A DNA stretch of 5,156 nt from contig JAPWVA010000115.1 in NCBI GenBank assembly GCA_028275245.1, forward strand, positions 1-5,156, in the 5' to 3' direction. The notes under the pieces were generated by a model. That model saw nothing but the letters and a program-made list of their open reading frames with translations. It was not told where the DNA came from and did no database searches. The number at the start of each line of letters is the position of its first letter. The stretch's first letter is position 1. Shown here piece after piece: positions 1-5,156 of this stretch. The translations under genes were made by a program, and so were the position numbers. The DNA is from Actinomycetota bacterium. Its GTDB lineage: Bacteria > Actinomycetota > Geothermincolia > Geothermincolales > RBG-13-55-18.

Positions 1-498
1 CAGGGCGTCGCATTCCCCGCTGCGGAGCTTCTCCAGGCGGGTGATCACGTTACCTCGCACCGGAACCGGCAGGAGGTCGGGGCGGAGCAAGGAGAGCTGG
101 AACGCCCTCCTGGGGCTCGAGGTCCCGACCCTCCCCCCCGCCGGGACTTCTTCTAACCCGCGGTATTTCCATGAGACTAAGACGTCGGCGGGATCTTCGC
201 GTTCGCAGAAAGCGGCCAGCACCGTCTCCTCGGGCAGATCCAGAGGCACGTCCTTGAGGCTGTGGACCGCCACGTCCACTTTTCCCTCCACCAGGGCACG
301 TTGAAGCTCTTTCACGAAGCCGCCCTTGTTGCCCGGGGCCAAGTCTCCCTGGGGTCTATCGGAGACCTCGTCTCCCGATGTCCTGACGATGATGAGCTGG
401 AATTCCAACCCCGGCTGGGAGGCCCTTAGCATGCCCGCGACTATCTCCGCCTGGCGAAGGGCCAGCTCGCTGCCGCGCGTGCCGATGCGTATCCTCAT
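1..498 (-). CDS. hemC: Hydroxymethylbilane synthase (porphobilinogen deaminase), 3' part missing
   Basis: This is the N-terminal 166 residues of HemC, cut by the left window edge; the frame is open through base 1. The enzyme is cytosolic and condenses four porphobilinogens into hydroxymethylbilane, the precursor of uroporphyrinogen III. Seen directly: RIGTRGSELAL at residues 4-14, the NKGGFVKEL segment at 57-65, VHSLKDVP at 78-85 containing the expected catalytic Asp (D83, equivalent to E. coli D84), GTSSPRR at 125-131 with the paired substrate-binding arginines, and RGNVITRL at 148-155. All key residues visible in this half are conserved. The cysteine that carries the dipyrromethane cofactor lies beyond the window. 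The ATG (498-496) overlaps the TGA of the upstream fusion gene as ATGA, and a purine-rich AAGGGG lies 4 bases before it, with GGAGG further upstream. Full-length HemC is usually about 300 residues, so roughly half is present. Identification is firm. Confidence 0.96.
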   Translation of the reverse strand, partial: MRIRIGTRGSELALRQAEIVAGMLRASQPGLEFQLIIVRTSGDEVSDRPQGDLAPGNKGGFVKELQRALVEGKVDVAVHSLKDVPLDLPEETVLAAFCEREDPADVLVSWKYRGLEEVPAGGRVGTSSPRRAFQLSLLRPDLLPVPVRGNVITRLEKLRSGECDAL

Positions 499-2372
499 GG
501 TTCCCCTTCCCCCTCCAGGGTTTCCGACAGCCGGCCGCAGGCCGCCTTCACCAGCTGGATGGGACGGTGAAGGACCCTGTTGAGCAGGAGGTTGAGTCTT
601 TCCTCCAGGAAGCGTCTGTCCTCCCCGGAAATACCTAACCTGGCGCATATCTCCTCCAGGGTCTTTTCCTTCAAGTCGTCGGCCTCCCTCCTCACCAGAA
701 CCGCCAGAGGTGAGATCCTCCTTTCCCCCCACCAGGTGCAGATGCGCTCGACTTCCCTTTCCACCCTTTCCGTCATCGCGTCGAGATGGGAGGTGCTCGG
801 TGAGCCTTGCCTCCTCAGGTCCTCCATGCCCAGCAGGGTTACTTTCTCTACCAGGGAACAGTCCCGGGGGAAGTCCCGGGGGACGGCGATGTCCACGATG
901 AGGAGGGGCCGGCCCGAACGCCTCTCCACCAACCTTGCCAACTCCTCCCTACCCATGAGCGGTTCCCTACGGGGGGAGGCGCTTATCACCCCGTCCGCCT
1001 GGAGAAGTTCCTCCTCCAGAGAGTCGTAGGTGGCGACGGCTACACCGAGGCGGCGGGAAAGATCGACTAGCCTCCCGGGGTCACTACCCACCAGGGCCAG
1101 GTCCCCATATCCCTTGGCCTTGAGCAGGCGGAGGGAGGTCAGGCCGGCCTGGCCCGTGCCTATCACCAAGATGCGCGGCTTCTCCAGGTCCTCTAAGAGG
1201 TCAGAGAGCCGCTCCACCGCCGCCCCCATTACCGATTTCTCGGGCCCCTGGTTCTTGAGGTCGCGATGGATCTCACGAGAGGAGGCCATGATGCGTTGGA
1301 GGAGCTCCCTCAAGGGGGAACGTAGGGCTCCCACGGAATCGGCCGCCCTCGCTGCCTTGCGCAGCTGCGAGCGAATCTGGCTTTCGCCGGGGACGAGGGA
1401 GTCGAGACCACAGGCCACATTCAGTATGTGCCTTATCGCCTCCCGGTCGGCGAGGAGGTAGGGATGACTCATTTCCCCGGCTTGCCGTGAAAACCGCTTC
1501 TTCACCACCTTTTCCAGGGCTTCCCACAACTCGGCGGTAGTGGCGAAGCAATATATCTCGAAGCGGTTGCAAGTGTCCAGGACCAGGACGCTTTCCAGGT
1601 ACCCCTTGAGCTCGCGTAGAAGTTCCTCCCTGGAGGCGGCATCGCAGGCCAACTCCTCGATCACGGAAAGGGGAGAGGCTCGATGGCTCAATCCCCACAC
1701 TAACAGGGAGCGCCGCCCGTCCAGCTGGCGATGTAAGGAGTGGAGGAGCCTACTCTCCGCCTCCTTTACCTTCCCGCTTTCGATCAACTCCAGCAAGCCA
1801 TCGTCTAGGGCGCACATCCATTGCTCGTATCCCGCCCTTATTCCCCGCTTCTTCAGCTCCCTCCTTGCCTCGCCGAAGACCTGGCAAAGGAGGGAGATCC
1901 GCTCATCCAGCACTCCCTCCAACTCCTCCCGGAGCATGCGGGAGAGGGCGGGGCTCTTCCCCCCCGTGCTTATGGCTATGGTGATCCCCCCTTTCCTGAT
2001 CACGGAGGGAAAGATGACATCCCCCGTGGATCGGGATGAATTGGAACATACCAGCATCCCCCGGCTCCTGCATGCCTCCTCCACCTCGGTGTTGACCTCC
2101 GGGGAGTCGCTCATGGCCAGCGCTAGGAAGTGACCTTCCAGGTCCTCCGGTCTGAAATCCCTAGCCTCCCAGGAGATCCCGCCATCGGTTGCCATCTCCC
2201 GCACCTCCCGGGAGACCTCCGGCGCCACCACCTTCACGGCGGCGCCCGCTTCCCTGAGGGTCCTGATCCGCTTGGTGGCGGCGATACCCCCGCCTACCAC
2301 CAGACATTTCTTGCCCCTCAGGTCCAACATCAGGGGATAAAAGGGCGATGGTGGACTTTGCTCACCTTTCAT
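495..2372 (-). CDS. hemA: Fusion: siroheme synthase N-terminal (precorrin-2 dehydrogenase-type) domain plus glutamyl-tRNA reductase
   Basis: A 625-residue cytosolic protein with two enzymes in one chain. Residues about 11-215 match the CysG N-terminal/Met8/SirC family: YPLMLDLRG, an NAD-binding VVGGG at 25-29, VVAPE at 48-52, FPSVIRKGG at 121-129 and ISTGGKSPALSRMLREEL at 134-151, then the helical dimerisation region. This family oxidises precorrin-2 to sirohydrochlorin with NAD. Residues about 222-615 are a complete glutamyl-tRNA reductase, which makes glutamate-1-semialdehyde from Glu-tRNA with NADPH: GLSHRASP (227-234), TCNRFEIY (267-274) with nucleophile C268 plus R270 and E272, H315 (equivalent to E. 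coli H99), GLDSLVPGESQI (322-333), GTGQAG (405-410), DIAVPRD (494-500) and NRVLHRP (598-604) in the dimerisation domain. Almost no linker separates the parts. Start: ATG with AGGAGG 10 bases upstream, overlapping cbiO by 11 bases. Odd: the dehydrogenase Asp appears replaced by Ser (residue 112/113), and the reductase segment 366-382 is diverged. The fusion is read in one uninterrupted frame. Confidence 0.95.
   Translation of the reverse strand: MKGEQSPPSPFYPLMLDLRGKKCLVVGGGIAATKRIRTLREAGAAVKVVAPEVSREVREMATDGGISWEARDFRPEDLEGHFLALAMSDSPEVNTEVEEACRSRGMLVCSNSSRSTGDVIFPSVIRKGGITIAISTGGKSPALSRMLREELEGVLDERISLLCQVFGEARRELKKRGIRAGYEQWMCALDDGLLELIESGKVKEAESRLLHSLHRQLDGRRSLLVWGLSHRASPLSVIEELACDAASREELLRELKGYLESVLVLDTCNRFEIYCFATTAELWEALEKVVKKRFSRQAGEMSHPYLLADREAIRHILNVACGLDSLVPGESQIRSQLRKAARAADSVGALRSPLRELLQRIMASSREIHRDLKNQGPEKSVMGAAVERLSDLLEDLEKPRILVIGTGQAGLTSLRLLKAKGYGDLALVGSDPGRLVDLSRRLGVAVATYDSLEEELLQADGVISASPRREPLMGREELARLVERRSGRPLLIVDIAVPRDFPRDCSLVEKVTLLGMEDLRRQGSPSTSHLDAMTERVEREVERICTWWGERRISPLAVLVRREADDLKEKTLEEICARLGISGEDRRFLEERLNLLLNRVLHRPIQLVKAACGRLSETLEGEGEP
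503..516 (-). promoter_or_regulatory. Purine-rich ribosome binding region of hemC
   Basis: GGAGGGGGAAGGGG lies in the last codons of the fusion gene, 4 bases before ATG 498. Either the distal GGAGG (13 bases away) or the proximal AAGGGG (4 bases away) could pair with 16S rRNA. Together with the ATGA overlap, it suggests reinitiation by ribosomes finishing the fusion gene. Confidence 0.6.
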
Positions 2373-3195
2373 GTCGGATCAGCCTCCTCAAGGCCCTCCT
2401 TGCCTCGCCGATGGTGAGGGGAAGACCACAGTCCGGAAGACCGTCCTTCCCGGACAGGATCTCGAGCAAGTGCGCCGTGCGAGGAAGCCTCAGCCCTGCA
2501 TCTCTTACCATATTCTTCCTGGAAAATACCGTTATCGGCTCACCCTGTAGAAGGCAGCGGCCACCCGCCAACAGGGCCACGCGGTCGCAAAAGACCGGTA
2601 CCATGTCCATGTCGTGGGTGGCGAGTACCATGCCCATTCCCTTTTCCTCCTTGAGTTGAACCAAAAGCTCCATGAAACGGTGGGCACCCAGGGGGTCCAA
2701 CCCTGCCGTGGGCTCGTCCAAGAGCAGGAAGTCCGGCTCCATCACCAGCGCCCCCGCCAAGGCCACCCTCTTCTTCTCCCCGTGGCTTAGGTGGCTTATG
2801 GGAGTGCGTGCTTTACCTTCCATCCCCACGCTCCGGAGGGCCTGGATCGCTCTCACTCTCGCTTCCGCCGCGTCATCCCCTCGGTTGATGAGGCCGAAGC
2901 TCACATCCTCCGCCGGGGTGGGTAGGAACAACTGGTCTTCAGGATCTTGGAAGACCATGGCGATACGGGAATAAAGCTCCTTTTCCCTGAAACCTGCCAG
3001 GGGCTTTCCCTCCAAGAGCACCTGACCCCGCTGGGGTCTTAGCAAGCCGATGAGCAACTTGAGCAAGGTTGTCTTGCCGCTGCCGTTCGATCCTACGAGG
3101 GCCAGGATCTCCCCCCGGTTCACGTCGAGGTCCACGCCCTCCAGGACAAAACCTTCGTGGGGATACCGGAAGCAGACTCCCTGGGCGCTAAGCAT
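2362..3195 (-). CDS. cbiO: Cobalt ECF transporter ATP-binding protein CbiO
   Basis: ABC ATPase of 277 residues that powers cobalt uptake with CbiM, CbiN and CbiQ, acting on the cytoplasmic face of the membrane. Every nucleotide-binding element is visible: A-loop Tyr at Y11, Walker A GSNGSGKTT (35-43), Q-loop VFQDPEDQLF with Q83, signature LSHGEKKR (136-143), Walker B LLLDEPTAGLD (157-167) and H-loop His at H194 in ATHD. FQDPxxQLF is characteristic of ECF-type ATPases. The signature reads LSHGE rather than LSGGQ, as is common in CbiO. The C-terminal region (about 225-277) is the usual short extension and is less conserved. Only one ATPase gene is present, so the transporter probably uses a CbiO homodimer. 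The ATG lies 8 bases inside the end of cbiQ, so translation is likely coupled; the upstream ribosome site is only a weak GGGTGG-like stretch. The stop overlaps the start of the downstream fusion gene. Confidence 0.97.
   Translation of the reverse strand: MLSAQGVCFRYPHEGFVLEGVDLDVNRGEILALVGSNGSGKTTLLKLLIGLLRPQRGQVLLEGKPLAGFREKELYSRIAMVFQDPEDQLFLPTPAEDVSFGLINRGDDAAEARVRAIQALRSVGMEGKARTPISHLSHGEKKRVALAGALVMEPDFLLLDEPTAGLDPLGAHRFMELLVQLKEEKGMGMVLATHDMDMVPVFCDRVALLAGGRCLLQGEPITVFSRKNMVRDAGLRLPRTAHLLEILSGKDGLPDCGLPLTIGEARRALRRLIRHER
2383..2388 (-). promoter_or_regulatory. Ribosome binding site of the hemA fusion
   Basis: AGGAGG within the 3' end of cbiO, 10 bases before ATG 2372. It supports initiation at the full-length start, so that the N-terminal dehydrogenase-type domain is translated rather than starting at the internal Met15. 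Confidence 0.8.
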
Positions 3196-3964
3196 GGGCC
3201 ATCCACCCCGCTACGGCGAAGGTGGCCAGGACCAAGGTGTATAGCAGGGCTTCTTTCAGTTCCTTAGGGCTCCACTCGCGGGAGGGCGGAGGTGCGAAGT
3301 AAGCGCCCACACCTCTCATCCTGGCCGCCTCGTAGACCCTTTCCGATCTGTCCTGGACCCTGAGGAACAGCGAGGACCCGAGAAGGGAAGCGGAACGAAT
3401 GCCGTTAAGGAAGCAGGCGTATCCCAAACGTATCTGCTGGGCTTTCCTAGTTCTGGTAGCTTCCTCTAGCAAGAGGAATGAAAAGCGGTAAACCATCAGT
3501 GAAAGGGAGATCAGGAAGCCGGGGACCCTCAACTTGCGCAAGAGCGATAGGAAGTCCTGCACAGGGACGCTCAGGCCGAGGAAGACCAAGAGGAGGGAGG
3601 CGCTCAGGACCCTCCCCACTACCATCGCACCTGCCAGCAATCCTTCCCGGTATATACGCACCTGAAATCCCGCGAGGGAGAGGTGCCAGGCAACGGTATT
3701 CCCCCTTGACAGGGACTGCACCAGCAGTATGACCAGGGAAATGGAAACGGGGGCCGCCATCTTACGGAGTATTGACCCGGCACCGACCCCGGAAAGTAGG
3801 AGTGAAGTTAGGCAGAACAGGCCGACCGCCGAGTACATCAAGGGAGAAGGCTTAGTGATGACCAGTGCTAACGATGCTAACACAAAAAGTGCGATGGTCT
3901 CCGGTCTTGAGGTTGCCGATCTAGGGGTCCTCACCTTGCTTAAGCGCGCTAGATGCTCATCCAT
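3188..3964 (-). CDS. cbiQ: Cobalt ECF transporter transmembrane protein CbiQ
   Basis: Integral membrane coupling (T) component, 258 residues from the chosen start, linking the CbiO ATPases to CbiM. Hydrophobic helices lie at about residues 22-37, 43-58, 69-85, 108-131, 150-166 and 238-255. The cytoplasmic coupling region between the last helices carries two short arginine motifs expected of ECF T proteins: KAQQIRLG (174-181), and EAARMRG (212-218), which matches the Ala-Arg-Gly type. LLRKLRVPGFLISLSLMVYRFSFLLLEEATR (141-171) matches the conserved segment before the first motif. The ATG at 3964 was chosen because it follows the cbiN stop by 25 bases, has GAGG 9 bases upstream, and gives the normal family length. 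Starting at 4066 would overlap cbiN by 77 bases and add 34 hydrophilic residues without family character. The gene shares its last 8 bases with cbiO. Confidence 0.93.
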   Translation of the reverse strand: MDEHLARLSKVRTPRSATSRPETIALFVLASLALVITKPSPLMYSAVGLFCLTSLLLSGVGAGSILRKMAAPVSISLVILLVQSLSRGNTVAWHLSLAGFQVRIYREGLLAGAMVVGRVLSASLLLVFLGLSVPVQDFLSLLRKLRVPGFLISLSLMVYRFSFLLLEEATRTRKAQQIRLGYACFLNGIRSASLLGSSLFLRVQDRSERVYEAARMRGVGAYFAPPPSREWSPKELKEALLYTLVLATFAVAGWMAHA

Positions 3965-3989
3965 GGCCTTGGTCCTCGCGGATCCCGTG

Positions 3990-4340
3990 TTAGGCTTTAC
4001 TGGCGTCCGCCTTTCCAGTATGTCTTGGCTCAGATACCAGCATCCTCCAGAAGTACCCTGCCGCAAAACCTCCCACCAGCCCCGCCAGGCAGAAGAGGAA
4101 GAGCAACAGGTCGCCTTCCTCCACTGGGAGAACGGGCCCGGCGGGCTCCCTGCCGGATAAGATGGAATATTGTTCCACTACTGCTTCATCCATGCCGGAC
4201 CAGGCGGCCCCTTCTTCCTCGCCGGGACCGGTGTTCTCGTCTCCCAGCCGAGCTCTGTCCCGGAGGGCGAAGGCAGCGAACAGGGAGAGCGCGGCCACCA
4301 AAGTGACCACCGTGATGGTCAGGGAGGTTTTGGTCCTCAT
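3990..4340 (-). CDS. cbiN: Small two-helix cobalt transporter subunit, CbiN-like
   Basis: A 116-residue membrane protein placed where CbiN is expected, directly after cbiM. CbiN assists metal loading into CbiM in cobalt ECF transporters. Two hydrophobic helices are visible, at about 7-26 and 77-98, joined by an acidic, glycine-rich extracytoplasmic stretch (DENTGPGEEEG at 34-44, then a D/E-containing segment up to VEEGDLL). The second helix, EEGDLLLFLFCLAGLVGGFAAGYFW, resembles the CbiN pattern ExxLF(A/L)xQAxxGxxxxGYxxG. The typical Pro- and Trp-rich segment before helix 2 is weak, so overall identity to CbiN is modest and position carries much of the call. A PDGLE-domain subunit was considered, but no PDGLE-like motif is seen. 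The ATG at 4340 has AGGAGG 7 bases upstream and lies 4 bases past the cbiM stop; this is a better start than GTG 4367, which would overlap cbiM. A basic tail (RHTGKADASKA) ends the protein. Confidence 0.8.
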   Translation of the reverse strand: MRTKTSLTITVVTLVAALSLFAAFALRDRARLGDENTGPGEEEGAAWSGMDEAVVEQYSILSGREPAGPVLPVEEGDLLLFLFCLAGLVGGFAAGYFWRMLVSEPRHTGKADASKA

Positions 4341-4344
4341 CTCG

Positions 4345-5136
4345 TCACCTCCTCTTGGCAAGAACACCGGGAAGCCGATTTCCCCTAGGGCCTTTCAACT
4401 GGAACAACACCTCCGGTCGGCTCCTTGCCAGAGCCGCCACGACCCCCCCGGTGAACATCCCCTCGAGCACCGCCAGCGGCAGCTGGGTGGGGAGGAAGGC
4501 GATGAATATTCTGGCGAGGTCCGAGGGAAGGCCTCTTCCCGAGGGCACACCAGATGCCAGCTGGAGAGCGGTGGTGAAGTAGACCAGGATGTCCCCGGTG
4601 AAACCGGCCAGGAAACCCGACAGGAAGTGTCCGGCTCCCCAACGACGGGAAAGCCTGTACACCGCCAAGCCGGCCAGGGAGCCCACTACCCCCATGGAGA
4701 ATAGGTTGGCGCCCCAGGTGGTGAGGCCCCCGTGGGCCAACAACAGGGCCTGGAGCAGCAGGGCTATGGAGGCCATCACAGTGCTCATCAGGGGCCCGAT
4801 CATCAAGGCTGCCAGAGGGGTTCCGCAGGGATGGGAACAGGTTCCACTGATGGGCACCGGAATCGGGATGAGGGATATGACGAACACCAGCGCCCCCGCC
4901 AGGGCCAACCTGGGGGCCATAGCCCTGTCCTCTTTTATGGACCGGTATATCGCCAGCACCCCTGGGAAGAGGAAGGCCAGGGCCACCACGAGCCAAAAGG
5001 CCGACCACTTAGCGGGGAGTATACCCTCTGATATGTGCATGGCCATGGCCGGCCCTGCCGTTTGCCAGAGGACCCATGTACAGGAGAAGAAGAAAAGGGC
5101 TGTTAAAAATTTCCTCTTAAATCCCTTTATTGACAT
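4345..5136 (-). CDS. cbiM: Cobalt ECF transporter substrate-binding membrane protein CbiM
   Basis: Substrate-specificity (S) component of the cobalt transporter, 263 residues from the chosen ATG. It begins with a signal peptide (basic KGFKRK, hydrophobic core, GPAMA) and cleavage after residue 32 would expose MHISEG, the conserved CbiM/NikM N-terminus. In the structurally known NikM, the free Met-His N-terminus and a downstream His form the metal site; here these are M33, H34 and H102 in GTCSHPCGTPLA (98-109). Further family marks are MHISEGILP, LMIGP, and LLLAHGGLTTWGANLFSMGVVG (about 143-164). Several hydrophobic helices span the rest. Two cysteines flank H102, which may alter the site. ATG 5136 is 11 bases from AGGAGG, whereas the in-frame GTG at 5145 is only 2 bases from it; the extra three residues would not change the mature protein. 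The promoter and any cobalamin riboswitch would lie outside the window. Confidence 0.95.
   Translation of the reverse strand: MSIKGFKRKFLTALFFFSCTWVLWQTAGPAMAMHISEGILPAKWSAFWLVVALAFLFPGVLAIYRSIKEDRAMAPRLALAGALVFVISLIPIPVPISGTCSHPCGTPLAALMIGPLMSTVMASIALLLQALLLAHGGLTTWGANLFSMGVVGSLAGLAVYRLSRRWGAGHFLSGFLAGFTGDILVYFTTALQLASGVPSGRGLPSDLARIFIAFLPTQLPLAVLEGMFTGGVVAALARSRPEVLFQLKGPRGNRLPGVLAKRR
4348..4353 (-). promoter_or_regulatory. Ribosome binding site of cbiN
   Basis: AGGAGG followed by TGA, 7 bases before ATG 4340. The TGA directly after it is the cbiM stop codon, so the site lies inside the end of cbiM. It decides the cbiN start in favour of ATG 4340 over the upstream in-frame GTG at 4367. Confidence 0.9.
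5041..5136 (-). other. Predicted signal peptide of CbiM
   Basis: Codons 1-32 encode a basic N-region (KGFKRK), a hydrophobic core (FLTALFFFSCTWVLW) and the C-region ending PAMA, which fits the A-x-A rule of signal peptidase I. Cleavage would leave Met-His-Ile at the new N-terminus. This matters because the family coordinates metal through the free N-terminal amine and His2. A cysteine is present in the core but no clear lipobox precedes the cleavage point, so this is a type I rather than a lipoprotein signal. Confidence 0.85.
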
Positions 5137-5147
5137 CGATTCCACTA

Positions 5148-5153
5148 CCTCCT
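5148..5153 (-). promoter_or_regulatory. Ribosome binding site of cbiM
   Basis: AGGAGG on the minus strand, inside GAAAGGAGGTAG. It is 2 bases from an in-frame GTG and 11 bases from the ATG at 5136. The distance favours the ATG, since 2 bases is too close for efficient initiation. Confidence 0.85.
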
Positions 5154-5156
5154 TTC

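Noticed and set aside
1273..1698. 141-residue minus-strand frame inside the hemA fusion
   Set aside because: Overlaps the conserved reductase coding frame and shows low-complexity Arg/Gly/Pro composition typical of GC-rich shadows.
1540..2133. 197-residue plus-strand frame opposite the hemA fusion
   Set aside because: Antisense to a clearly conserved protein; Ser/Arg-rich sequence without motifs, and all other genes here run on the minus strand.
3965..4066. Longer CbiQ beginning at 4066
   Set aside because: The added 34 residues overlap cbiN by 77 bases, are hydrophilic and lack family character. ATG 3964 with GAGG upstream gives the usual CbiQ length.
4341..4367. Longer CbiN beginning at GTG 4367
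   Set aside because: It would start inside cbiM and pass through the AGGAGG that sits ideally before ATG 4340.
4162..4704. 180-residue plus-strand frame opposite cbiM and cbiN
   Set aside because: Antisense to two recognised membrane protein genes; hydrophilic low-complexity translation with no family features.
4385..5008. 207-residue minus-strand frame inside cbiM
   Set aside because: Gly/Pro/Arg/His-rich shadow of cbiM in another frame, with no recognisable domain.
5137..5145. CbiM start at GTG 5145
   Set aside because: Only 2 bases separate it from the ribosome binding site; ATG 5136 is better spaced. The mature protein is the same either way.
1..5156. Many scattered CCTCC/GGAGG runs that look like repeats
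   Set aside because: They arise from frequent AGG and GAG codons plus real ribosome binding sites; there is no fixed spacing or repeated unit suggesting a repeat array.
5146..5156. Cobalamin riboswitch or promoter upstream of cbiM
   Set aside because: Only 11 bases upstream of the GTG codon are present, enough for the ribosome binding site alone, so neither can be assessed.

Overview
The window is a densely packed gene cluster read entirely on the minus strand, so gene order runs from high to low coordinates. It reads cbiM - cbiN - cbiQ - cbiO - (sirC/cysG-N::hemA fusion) - hemC. The first four genes encode a complete energy-coupling factor (ECF) transporter for cobalt. The last two encode tetrapyrrole biosynthesis enzymes. 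No stretch over about 30 bases lies outside a gene, apart from 11 bases at the right edge that hold the cbiM ribosome binding site. No RNA gene, mobile element, CRISPR array or terminator was seen.

Region by region: 4345-5136 encodes CbiM, the substrate-specificity membrane protein, with a signal peptide whose predicted cleavage exposes the metal-binding Met-His N-terminus. 3990-4340 encodes a small two-helix CbiN-like subunit. 3188-3964 encodes CbiQ, the transmembrane coupling protein. 2362-3195 encodes CbiO, the ATPase, with all ABC motifs intact. 495-2372 encodes one 625-residue protein joining a siroheme-synthase N-terminal domain (precorrin-2 dehydrogenase type) to a full glutamyl-tRNA reductase. 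1-498 is the first 166 codons of hemC (hydroxymethylbilane synthase), cut by the window edge and open to its last base.

How they work together: glutamyl-tRNA reductase starts the C5 pathway to 5-aminolevulinate. HemC assembles four porphobilinogens on the way to uroporphyrinogen III. The dehydrogenase-type domain belongs to the branch toward sirohydrochlorin, the precursor of siroheme, cobalamin and, in some anaerobes, alternative heme. The CbiMNQO transporter would bring in the cobalt for the corrin ring. The arrangement implies an operon for cobalamin/siroheme synthesis using the oxygen-independent (early cobalt insertion) route. Start and stop codons overlap at four of the five junctions, which suggests translational coupling.

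Organism: a GC-rich bacterium with strong AGGAGG ribosome binding sites, heavy use of the AGG arginine codon and the C5 pathway. This fits an anaerobic, possibly thermophilic lineage such as deep-branching Actinobacteriota or Firmicutes, but the taxonomic inference is weak.

The points most worth a second look are the fusion itself, the apparent loss of the catalytic aspartate in its dehydrogenase domain, a diverged hinge segment in its reductase domain, and a CSHPC metal-site motif in CbiM.
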